A stretch of 64,000 bases of DNA, taken from assembly GCA_958438515.1 (NCBI GenBank), contig CAUBRZ010000001.1:93758-157757 (forward strand), in the 5' to 3' direction. Position 1 is the first letter of the stretch, and every line of letters begins with the position of its first letter. The notes beneath the pieces are model-generated. The model saw only the letters and a list, made by a program, of their open reading frames with translations, searched no databases and had not been told where the DNA came from. Source of the stretch: an uncultured Clostridium sp. GTDB lineage: Bacteria; Bacillota; Clostridia; TANB77; CAG-508. Positions 39,342 through 47,119 of this stretch are shown here, one piece after another. The translations under genes and the position numbers were made by a program.

Positions 39342-39920
39342 TTAAAATAAATCTAAATCAAAAAATTTACTTGTGCTTCCAGTATTGTCTTCTATTATTT
39401 TTACTATGGTGTTACCTTTGGCATTGCCATATTTTCTGGAAACTAGATTAATAAATTGAATTTTTGCCTTTTCATCAAATAAAGTATCTAATGAAATAGC
39501 TTTTTTTGACATTAATATATAGATGTATTCTTTAAGATAATCTTCTAGAAACTCATCTTTAGATAAAATCCCTTTTTCATTTGAAATCGATGCAATAACT
39601 GCAGAAAACATTTGAGCATTTTCAAATACTTTCTTAGAAATAGATTCTACATTCTTAGCTGTTTTATGATATTTTTTAAGTAATTTGCTCTCAAGCGTTA
39701 CTTTTTCTTTCAATAGTTCTTCTAAAAGATTAGTATCTTTTAAGCAAGAACTAGTATAGAAATTATATTCGTCTTCTAGAGATTTCCTTTGCCTTGTGGC
39801 TTTTTTTAAGTCCATTTCTAAGTTAATTTGTCTTAGACTAAGTTCATTTAACTTTATTGATAACTCTAGTAATTCCCGAAGGGGAGGTAGAGTATCATTT
39901 AATGTTTTTGAAACACACAT
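39342..39920 (-). CDS. Unknown helical protein with an in-frame CGG read without shift
   Basis: The start chosen is ATG 39920 after AAGGAGG; an earlier ATG lacks a binding site. The 192-residue product is mainly charged helix (LRELLELSIKLNELSLRQ, then a coiled-coil with Lys/Glu). No family is recognised. Residue 15 is encoded by CGG (39878-39876) in PLRELLEL; a +1 shift there would stop within a few codons, so the CGG seems to be read as Arg. The octamer CACGAGCC before the gene is inverted after it (GGCTCGTG near 39325). Confidence 0.6.
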   Translation of the reverse strand: MCVSKTLNDTLPPLRELLELSIKLNELSLRQINLEMDLKKATRQRKSLEDEYNFYTSSCLKDTNLLEELLKEKVTLESKLLKKYHKTAKNVESISKKVFENAQMFSAVIASISNEKGILSKDEFLEDYLKEYIYILMSKKAISLDTLFDEKAKIQFINLVSRKYGNAKGNTIVKIIEDNTGSTSKFFDLDLF

Positions 39921-40005
39921 ATTTTGCCTCCTTTTTAATGATAAGACCACGAGCCTATACTATTTTATGTAAATAAAGTATATCAAAAAAACTTTTAAAT
40001 GTCAA

Positions 40006-40977
40006 TTATTGATCTATAGTTAAGTTTAAGACATCAGAACTAATGCTAGCGATTAGTTCATCAGAATTAGGAATGTTTTTTGTGAATATACCAATTAGAT
40101 AAGGAGTATCTGTAAATACAATTCCGTAGTCATGAACATAACCATTATAGCTACCATATTTATGAGCAATTTCATAATCTTTAATATATTTTTTTAGATA
40201 TTGTCCCATAGAAGAGTTTTTCATATCTTGAATTAGTGTAGAGTAGTTTTCTATATTTTTATACAAATAATTTATTACATCATATCCATAAGAAGCAGAT
40301 ATTATATTATTTTTATAGAAATCTTCTGAAAGTTCTTTAGATGAGTATTTAGCAATATCATATCTGTATTGTGTCTGTCCTAAATTTTTGACCAAAACAT
40401 TAACAGCAGTATTATCACTATTTACAATACTTTGATTTAATAAAAAGTCAATAGGTATTGATTCACCATAAGAATATCTACTAGCAGTTGTTCCACTACC
40501 TTCTTCGTAACAATCTTGTGTATATAAAAGCTTTGTTTTACTAGTTAGTTTTCCATTATTTATTTTGTCATAATAATACATTGCAACTGGAACTTTTATA
40601 GTGCTTGCAGCTGTGAAATAAGTGTCTTTATTATAAAAGTAATATTTATTATTTTTAGTATTATAGTAAAAAAATGAAAAGTTATTTTCATTTAAATTCT
40701 TGTTTCTTATGACATTTTCTATCAAATTTTTGACATCTTCATCTTCGGAAGACTCAACAACAACATCTTTTTGCTGCTGAGTGTTTTCTTTTGCAGAATC
40801 TTCGGTATTTATTGCAGATTCTTCTGAAGTAGTAGATGTTTGAATAGATTTAAAGTCATATTTTATTTGATCATTAAACATAAAGTAAGATATAATAATT
40901 AATAATATTAATAAAAATATAAATTTTTTTATTTTGTTTTTACGTGGAGTTTCACGCATATGTTTTGCTTTTCTCAA
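40006..40977 (-). CDS. Membrane-anchored serine hydrolase, class A beta-lactamase fold
   Basis: The best start is TTG 40977, seven bases after AAGGAG. After a short cytoplasmic stretch there is one membrane helix (FIFLLILLIIISYFMF). A Ser/Glu-rich linker is followed by the catalytic domain. The SxxK motif is in AASTIKVPVAMYYYD, SDN in IVNSDNTAVNVL and the KTG equivalent is HKYGSYNG with Tyr replacing Thr. The general-base Glu166 region is not obvious, so this is more likely a peptidoglycan or unknown hydrolase than a true beta-lactamase. Confidence 0.8.
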   Translation of the reverse strand: MRKAKHMRETPRKNKIKKFIFLLILLIIISYFMFNDQIKYDFKSIQTSTTSEESAINTEDSAKENTQQQKDVVVESSEDEDVKNLIENVIRNKNLNENNFSFFYYNTKNNKYYFYNKDTYFTAASTIKVPVAMYYYDKINNGKLTSKTKLLYTQDCYEEGSGTTASRYSYGESIPIDFLLNQSIVNSDNTAVNVLVKNLGQTQYRYDIAKYSSKELSEDFYKNNIISASYGYDVINYLYKNIENYSTLIQDMKNSSMGQYLKKYIKDYEIAHKYGSYNGYVHDYGIVFTDTPYLIGIFTKNIPNSDELIASISSDVLNLTIDQ

Positions 40978-41256
40978 TATATTTCTCCTTAAAATAATAT
41001 ATATTTTGGTAGTTTGCAATATATTGTCTTTAGTAAATATCAAAATATATCTTTATTATAACAAAACAAATTTACAAATGTCTATTAATTTTTTTATTTT
41101 TCTAATCAAATATAATTTGTATTTACTTTTAACAGAAATTATGTTAAAATGAGAAGAAGTTTTATGCTGTAAAACACTATATATTCTATACTAAGAGTAT
41201 ATAGCAAATATTATTAATATTAAATTTTTCGATAATCAAAAGGAGGAAGAACTAAA

Positions 41257-42105
41257 ATGAAAGAAAAATTTATAGAAAAAGTAAAAGATGTGTATGATTT
41301 GAAGGAAAATAGTTTAGTAATAGTTTCCACAGATCGGATTTCAGCATTTGATAGTGTTTTGACAAATGTAACAATTCCATACAAAGGCATTGTTGTAAAT
41401 AAAATGTCTCAGTTTTGGTTTTCGTATACTTCAACACTAATTAGAAATCATATGATTTCAGCAAGTACTAGTGATATGCCAAAAGATTTCCGGAAAAGAG
41501 AATTTAATGGTAGGTGTATGCTAGTTAATAAATTAGAAATGCTGCCACTTCAATGTATTGTTAGAGGTTATATTACAGGTTCTGGTTGGGAAAGTTATAA
41601 AAACAGTGGTTCAGTATGTGATATTGAATTACCTAGAGGATTACAAGAATCAGAAAAACTTAAATATCCAATATATACTCCTATTATAAAAACACAAGAT
41701 GCTCATAACAAGCAAGTCTCTTTTGAACAAACAGTAGATATATTAGGAGGAGATGAAAAATTAGCAGAAGAATTAAGGAATATGAGTATTAGACTTTATC
41801 AAACATGTTCTGCTTTTGCAGAAAAAAAGGGAATTTTAATTGCTGATACTAAATTTGAATTTGGATTAGATGAGTATGGCAATATTATTCTTGCTGAAGC
41901 AATAACTCCAGATAACAGCAGGCTTTGGGATGCAAGAACATATAAATTAGGGCAACTTCAAAGAAATTTTGATAAACAATATCTTAAAGATTGGCTTAAA
42001 GAAGAAAATCTTGCTAATACCCCTTCTGAGGCAGTTATTCCAGAAAAAGTAATAAAAGAAACATCTAAAAGATATATTGAAGCATATAAAATTTTAATAA
42101 AATAA
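41257..42105 (+). CDS. purC: SAICAR synthetase (PurC) containing two CGG codons
   Basis: The 282-residue enzyme joins aspartate to CAIR in purine synthesis. Motifs include VKDVYDLKENSLVIVSTDRI, then SAFD, IVRGYITGSGWESYK and AITPDNSRLWD. AGGAGGAAG precedes the ATG. Two in-frame CGG codons (41335-41337 and 41491-41493) are read as Arg; the first is the conserved Arg of DRISAFD, and the frame continues normally after both. No other pur genes are nearby. The isolated position and CGG use fit acquisition by transfer, but this is inference. Confidence 0.93.
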   Translation: MKEKFIEKVKDVYDLKENSLVIVSTDRISAFDSVLTNVTIPYKGIVVNKMSQFWFSYTSTLIRNHMISASTSDMPKDFRKREFNGRCMLVNKLEMLPLQCIVRGYITGSGWESYKNSGSVCDIELPRGLQESEKLKYPIYTPIIKTQDAHNKQVSFEQTVDILGGDEKLAEELRNMSIRLYQTCSAFAEKKGILIADTKFEFGLDEYGNIILAEAITPDNSRLWDARTYKLGQLQRNFDKQYLKDWLKEENLANTPSEAVIPEKVIKETSKRYIEAYKILIK

Positions 42106-42117
42106 GTAATATTTGCT

Positions 42118-42158
42118 AAAAGCCTTTTTATCCTTGTTTTAGGATGGAAAGGTTTTTA
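42118..42158 (+). terminator. Terminator after purC
   Basis: AAAGCCTTTTTATCC pairs with GGATGGAAAGGTTTTT, ending in a T-run. Confidence 0.7.
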
Positions 42159-42271
42159 AAAAACATATAATAATTGAAATTAAAAGAAAAGTGTGATAGT
42201 ATAGAAACATAGACTCTATATAGAGTTTAAATATATGTAACTGGTAATTAACATGGCAGGAGGTAAATAAT

Positions 42272-42400
42272 ATGCGCAAAAAAATATTATCAGTTTTATT
42301 ATCAATTTTATCATTAGTTTTATCTTTTTTCTTTGTTGTATTCTTTGGTTCTATGTTAATAGTAAAGAATATAGTATTAAGTATTATTAACAAAGATTAA
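42272..42400 (+). CDS. 42-residue membrane peptide
   Basis: ATG 42272 follows a strong GCAGGAGG site. The product starts MRKKILSVLLSILSLVLSFF and continues as one hydrophobic helix, ending INKD. A terminator follows at once. The good ribosome binding site and compact transcription unit suggest a real small membrane protein; a toxin-like or regulatory role is possible but unproven. Confidence 0.5.
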   Translation: MRKKILSVLLSILSLVLSFFFVVFFGSMLIVKNIVLSIINKD

Positions 42401-42406
42401 AGATTT

Positions 42407-42429
42407 AAGGTCTCTTTTTTAGAGACCTT
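42407..42429. terminator. Bidirectional terminator
   Basis: AAGGTCTCT pairs with AGAGACCTT around a T-run, between the small peptide gene and the convergent asnB. Confidence 0.75.
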
Positions 42430-42434
42430 AAAAA

Positions 42435-44283
42435 TTATATTTCTATTTTCGGCTGATACTTCTCTAGCCACATATTAACCTGGCACAAATAAGCCATAAG
42501 TTGAGGTCCAGTCATTAATTGACCAAACCATGGTCTTGTAACAGATTTTCCTTCTGTTTCTAAAATTTCTAAAATATACTTACGATTTAATAGATTATTA
42601 ATAGGAGCATTTGAATCTTTCATAATGTCTGTTAACATATGTTTTACTTTAGCTAAATAAGTAGGATTATGCGTTTTTGGATAAGGAGATTTTTTTCTAT
42701 CTACAATTTCAGAAGGAAGAAAATCTTTACATACATATCTAAGTAATCCTTTTTCTCTATTATTTAAAGCTTTCCATTCCCAAGGAATATTCCAAACATA
42801 TTCTGCTAATCTATAATCACAAAAAGGAACACGGATTTCAAAACCATTATACATTGCCATCCTATCAGAACGTTCTAAAAGTGTTTGCATAAACCAATTT
42901 AGTGTCAAATAAGAAATTTTTCTTTTTTCAGCAGTTTGAAGTGAGTCAGTATCTAAAATATCAACTTCTGATAAACTTTCATTATAACGATAATCTATAT
43001 ATTTTTTTAAATTAATTTTATTACCAATTGAAACGTTTAATAATTCTTGTCGTTCTTCCAATGATATAGACCATGGAAAAGTACCACTATTTAAACTATC
43101 ATTACGAAAAAACCAAGGATATCCTCCAAAAATTTCGTCTGCGCATTCACCGAGTTAAACTTACAGTCATCTCTTTTTTTACATTTTTACAAAAAAGTAA
43201 TAATGAAGAATCAATATCTGCCATTCCAGGTGTATCACGTGCAATCATTGCATCTTTTAGGCTATTAGCCAATTCTGGAGTGTCAATTATAATGGTATGA
43301 TGATTGGTATGGAGATGTTTATTCATTAGATTAATATAATAGTTATCTGAGTTTGGTTGAAAGTCGTTTTTAACAAAGTTCTTATCATTATCTACATAAT
43401 CAATTGAGTATGTATTTAAAGGAGGAAGCCCCTTTTCTTTATAAAAATCAGCTGCGAATTTTGTGATTATACTAGAATCCAATCCACCAGATAAGAAAGT
43501 ACAAAGAGGAACATCAGATACTAATTGTTTAGTAATAGAATCATTTAATAAATATTTTAATTTTTCACAAGTTTGACCTAGACTATCAGTATGTACATTA
43601 GATTCTAATTTCCAGTAACGTTGTAATTTAAGACCATTATGATTAAATATACCAAAATGAGCAGGTTTTATTTCATATATGTTTTTAAAAATGGTAATTC
43701 CAGGAGTGTGAGCAGGCCCAATACCAAATAATTCAGATATCCCTTGATTATCTAAAATTTTATCAACATTAGGATACTTAAATAATGCCTTTATCTCAGA
43801 AGCAAATATTAAAGTATTACCTAATATGGTATAAAATAATGGCTTAACACCAAAATGATCACGTGCTAAAAATAGTTCTTTTTTATTTGTGTCTAAAATA
43901 ACAAAAGAAAAAATACCATTTAAATAATTAACAACATTTTTACCATAATGGATATAGCTTTTTAAAAGTATTTCTGTATCAGAATGTGTTGTTATGGTGA
44001 AATTATTTTTTTCTAAAGTTTCTTTTAAATCTTTTGTATTATAAATTTGACCATTATAGATAATTACATAAGTACCAAAAGAATATTTTTGTATCATAGG
44101 TTGTTTTCCACCTTTTGGATCTATGACTATTAATCTTTTATGTGCTAGAGCTACATGTTTATCTATATAGTAACCATCTTCATCTGGACCTCTTTTAGAT
44201 AGTGTTTCATTCATGTTTTTTAATATATTTTCATTTTGTGAAATTTCATCTGTAAAATTAGCAAAGCCAGCAAAACCACACAT
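42435..44283 (-). CDS. asnB: Glutamine-hydrolysing asparagine synthetase, needs a +1 shift at CGG
   Basis: The minus-strand gene starts MCGFAGFANFTDE, where Cys2 is the glutaminase nucleophile. The N-terminal domain holds KRGPDEDGYY and YNGQIYN; the synthetase domain has the PPi loop LCTFLSGGLDSSII. Codon 378 is CGG (43152-43150), between codons for SLT and the Gly of SLTGECADEIFGGYPW. Skipping the C restores the frame to the stop at 42435 and a 615-residue protein. Without it the product loses the ATP-binding SGE motif and the last 240 residues. Confidence 0.92.
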
Positions 44284-44421
44284 GTTATACCTCCATTTGT
44301 TTTTATTTGATAGGTTGATAAATTAATATCTTTAAGATATATTGTATGCAAGAAATTAAATAAAATTTATTGATTTTAAAAAAAACTTGTAGTAAACTAT
44401 AAAATAAGAGGGGAGATAGAA

Positions 44422-44961
44422 ATGTATTTTATAAATGTAATCAAACATCTTAATTTAATTACACACCATAGATGGTTAGTGTTTAAACTATGTTGCAGGA
44501 TAGGTGAGCCTTGGAGAGGATTGGTACATGATTTATCAAAATATTCTCCAACTGAATTTTTTGAAAGTGCTAAATTTTATGTAGGTACACATTCTCCTAT
44601 TACTGAAGCAAAAAAGAAAAATGGATATTCTAAGGCATGGTTACATCATAAAGGAAGAAATAAACATCATCCCGAATATTGGGTAGATGAAATGGCGCCA
44701 GACAAAACACCTGTAATTCCATATAAATTTGCTGCAGAGATGATATGCGATAAAATTGCAGCAGGAATGATATACGAAGGGAAAAATTATACAAAAGAAT
44801 ACGAATTGTCTTATTGGGAAAAAGAAAAGGATAAAGCTAGAATAAATGAAAAAACAAAAAAATTTGTGACAGAAGTTTTGACACAAGTTGCCAAAAATGG
44901 TGAAAAACAGACTTTAACCAAGCAGAACATAAAACAAATTTATAATAAATATTGTACTTAA
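44422..44961 (+). CDS. DUF5662 family protein
   Basis: The 179-residue product carries a His/Asp-rich pattern: ITHHRWLVFKLCCRIGEPWR, GLVHDLSKYSPTEF and AWLHHKGRNKHHPEYW. The conserved His and Asp residues (HHR, HDLSKY, HHKGRN, HHPEYW) look like metal ligands of an HD-type fold, as in DUF5662 proteins. The reaction is unknown. The start follows GAGGGGAGAT. Confidence 0.75.
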   Translation: MYFINVIKHLNLITHHRWLVFKLCCRIGEPWRGLVHDLSKYSPTEFFESAKFYVGTHSPITEAKKKNGYSKAWLHHKGRNKHHPEYWVDEMAPDKTPVIPYKFAAEMICDKIAAGMIYEGKNYTKEYELSYWEKEKDKARINEKTKKFVTEVLTQVAKNGEKQTLTKQNIKQIYNKYCT

Positions 44962-45097
44962 AAAGTAAATGTAAAATACAACTATTGACAAAATAGAAAA
45001 ATACTTGTATAATTTTATAGTGTGAAAATAAGCACAATTAATTTGATAAATAGAAATAGATATATACATATATCTTTTAAGCAAGGAGGGAATTAGA

Positions 45098-45289
45098 ATG
45101 GCACAACCAAAAAGAAGATGGTCAAAAGCAAGAACACATTCAAAAAGATCAACATGGAAAAAAGAAAATCCAACATTTACAAGCTGTCCACACTGTCACG
45201 AACCAGTAATGCCACATAGAGTTTGTAAAAATTGTGGATATTATGATGGAAAAGAAGTCGTAGCTAAAAAAGAAACTGAAAATGCATAA
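45098..45289 (+). CDS. rpmF: Ribosomal protein bL32
   Basis: The 63-residue protein starts MAQPKRRWSKARTHSKRSTW and has a zinc ribbon with CPHC and CKNC pairs. It belongs to the 50S subunit. GCAAGGAGGG precedes the ATG. The zinc-binding (C+) form is retained. Confidence 0.97.
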   Translation: MAQPKRRWSKARTHSKRSTWKKENPTFTSCPHCHEPVMPHRVCKNCGYYDGKEVVAKKETENA

Positions 45290-45294
45290 TTTAT

Positions 45295-45321
45295 AAAATA
45301 GCGTTTATAGCGCTATTTTTT
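45295..45321 (+). terminator. Terminator after rpmF
   Basis: AAAATAGCG pairs with CGCTATTTT, followed by a T-run. Confidence 0.8.
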
Positions 45322-45402
45322 GCGTTGTTTGACAAAAAAGTACTATTAGTATAAAATTAGAAAAGCGACAAAGTGTCATATAGAAGTAAGGAGATGTAAC
45401 TA

Positions 45403-45993
45403 ATGCCAAAAGCAACCTTTTTTAATTTAAAAGAAGAAAAAAGATTAAAAATAGAAAATGCACTTGTAAAAGAGTTTAGTAGAGGAACTTTAGAAGAAGC
45501 ATCAATTAGTAACATTGTACAAGAAGCAGGTATTCCTAGAGGGAGTTTTTATCAGTATTTTGAGGATAAAGAAGATGCTATAAAATTTATTATACAAAAA
45601 TTTATTGATATAGAGCATGAAAATATAAATAATTTTTTGAAACAAACAAACGGGAATATTTTCGAAACAGCTATTAAAATATACGATTATATGGTGCAAC
45701 AATCACTTGAACATAATGAAACAGTAAAATTAGTTACAAATGTTTTACAAGAATTAAGAAAAAATAATGTAAATATTTTAGATATGAAAAATAAAGAAAA
45801 CGAAATTATGCTTATTAATAAGGAAATTTTGAACATACAAAAAGAAGATGATTTATATTATATTATGAGAATAATAGATATAATCACTAGAAATGTAGCT
45901 ATTGAGGTTATATCTGGTAAATTGTCCATAGAACAAGGAAAAGAAGAACTTGTAAGAAAGATAGAAATTTTAAAAAGGGGAATGGAAAAATAA
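45403..45993 (+). CDS. TetR/AcrR family regulator
   Basis: The 196-residue protein has the TetR HTH near residues 30-50 (ASISNIVQEAGIPRGSFYQY, then FEDKEDAIKFI) and a helical ligand domain. The effector and target are unknown. TAAGGAGAT precedes the ATG. A terminator separates it from cotJA, so it is not in the cotJ operon. Confidence 0.9.
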   Translation: MPKATFFNLKEEKRLKIENALVKEFSRGTLEEASISNIVQEAGIPRGSFYQYFEDKEDAIKFIIQKFIDIEHENINNFLKQTNGNIFETAIKIYDYMVQQSLEHNETVKLVTNVLQELRKNNVNILDMKNKENEIMLINKEILNIQKEDDLYYIMRIIDIITRNVAIEVISGKLSIEQGKEELVRKIEILKRGMEK

Positions 45994-46004
45994 TTTATAT
46001 TTTT

Positions 46005-46054
46005 ATACACCTAAATGTTAAACAAAGTGTTTAATGTTTTGAGGTGTATTTTTA
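46005..46054 (+). terminator. Terminator between tetR-type gene and cotJA
   Basis: ATACACCT pairs with AGGTGTAT and is followed by a T-rich tract. Confidence 0.7.
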
Positions 46055-46082
46055 TTTTTTGGTGTCATTAGTCGAAAGAAAT

Positions 46083-46090
46083 CATATAAT
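46083..46090 (+). promoter_or_regulatory. Putative mother-cell sigma -10 of cotJABC
   Basis: CATATAAT, with A following, matches the SigE -10 (CATACAAT-like) and also the SigK -10 (CATANNNTA). cotJ is SigE-dependent in Bacillus subtilis. The -35 element is not clear. Confidence 0.4.
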
Positions 46091-46112
46091 AAAAGTAAAA
46101 GGAGGAAGAAAA

Positions 46113-46475
46113 ATGTTTAGAAATTACAGAAAATGTTATTGTATGAATAATACTTATAGAAATAATAATTGTGAATTACAAAATGATGTTATGGAAAACA
46201 AATGCGATAATGTTGCTTCTTATGAAGAAAGTATGAATAGTTGTGATTGTGGATTTGATGAAGAGTATAATGTATTTCCAGAAAATCCTATGCTTGCACA
46301 AAGTTATGTTCCAATTCAATATATGGATAAAACTTTCAAACCATGTGTTGGATTAAAAATGGGAACAATTTTTCCTGAATTAGTTAGTCCTTATGTTCCT
46401 TGTCAATCTATGGAAGAAATTAATTATATTAGAGAAACAAATGAGATAGGGAAGGGGTGTAACAAATGTCAGTAA
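46113..46475 (+). CDS. cotJA: Spore coat protein CotJA
   Basis: ATG 46113 follows AAAGGAGGAAG. The 120-residue product has a Cys/Asn-rich N-terminus (CYCMNNTYRNNNCE) and the conserved CotJA part (LAQSYVPIQYMDKTFKP, then LVSPYVPCQSMEE). It belongs to the inner spore coat with CotJB and CotJC. It overlaps cotJB by ten bases, indicating translational coupling. Confidence 0.88.
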   Translation: MFRNYRKCYCMNNTYRNNNCELQNDVMENKCDNVASYEESMNSCDCGFDEEYNVFPENPMLAQSYVPIQYMDKTFKPCVGLKMGTIFPELVSPYVPCQSMEEINYIRETNEIGKGCNKCQ

Positions 46476-46783
46476 AAGAGAATAGAAACTGTTGTTGTAA
46501 TATGGAAGAGTGTGAACAAGAAAATACGGTAGATTGTGACTTAAGAAGAGAAATGATACAAGAAATCAGATGTTGTGACTTTGCTATTACTGAACTTGCT
46601 TTGTATTTAGATACTCATCCAGATGATGAAAAGGCACTTTGTTTACACAGGAAGTATTGCAAACAAGCAAAAGAATTAAAAGATCAATATCAAAGAGTAT
46701 ATGGACCTCTTACTATTAATTATCCATGTAATAAATGGAGATGGCTAGAAGAACCATGGCCTTGGGAAAGGGGGAATTATTAA
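46466..46783 (+). CDS. cotJB: Spore coat protein CotJB
   Basis: The 105-residue product has the CotJB domain (IQEIRCCDFAITELALYLDT, HPDDEKAL, YGPLTINY, WRWLEEPWPWE) after a Cys-rich start (NCCCNMEECEQ). The TAA stop shares its last A with the ATG of cotJC, so the three genes are one operon. Confidence 0.93.
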   Translation: MSVKENRNCCCNMEECEQENTVDCDLRREMIQEIRCCDFAITELALYLDTHPDDEKALCLHRKYCKQAKELKDQYQRVYGPLTINYPCNKWRWLEEPWPWERGNY

Positions 46784-46980
46784 TGTGGACTTATAATAAA
46801 ACATTACAATATCCGATTAATATAAAATGTACAGATCCAAGACTTGCTAAAGTAATTATATCTCAATATGGTGGTCCTGATGGAGAACTTGCAGCTTCAT
46901 TAAGATATTTATCACAAAGATTTGGTATGCCGGATCAAAAAGCAAAAGCAATATTGAATGATATAGGTACTGAAGAATGA
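46783..46980 (+). CDS. cotJC: CotJC, N-terminal exon-like part before the inserted element
   Basis: This codes for the first 65 residues of CotJC, the manganese-catalase-like spore coat protein: MWTYNKTLQYPINIK, then QYGGPDGELAASLRYLSQRF, ending DIGTEE. A TGA (46978-46980) at the start of the inserted element stops it. The missing part, starting LAHLEMVGTIVHQ, lies in the same phase from 53705. The family ferritin-like core needs both parts, so this fragment alone should be inactive. Excision of the element would join the two without changing any residue. Confidence 0.93.
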   Translation: MWTYNKTLQYPINIKCTDPRLAKVIISQYGGPDGELAASLRYLSQRFGMPDQKAKAILNDIGTEE

Positions 46981-46999
46981 GTACCATGATGTTGTCAAT
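46972..46999. other. Left attachment junction (core plus attP arm)
   Basis: The core GAAGAA (46972-46977) is followed by the element arm CCATGATGTTGTCAAT (46984-46999). This arm is the reverse complement of the arm at the right end except for one base. Confidence 0.85.
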
Positions 47000-47119
47000 A
47001 GTTAAAAACAGAAATTACAACTTTAACTATTGACTGATTGTGTTGTAATTTTTTATGCATTTATATATAGATTATTATTTATGATATTACGTTTCCTTTC
47101 TATTTTTAATCAATTAAAG

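Noticed and set aside
41040..41256. Purine riboswitch upstream of purC
   Set aside because: The conserved loop motifs of the purine aptamer are not visible; only an AT-rich leader with an imperfect hairpin (ATATATTC and TATATAGC regions) is present.
1000..44283. Explaining the split genes as ordinary homopolymer sequencing errors
   Set aside because: None of the eight C insertions lies in a long homopolymer, all are in codon phase, and they follow the coding strand on both strands. Raw reads are still needed to exclude an artefact.
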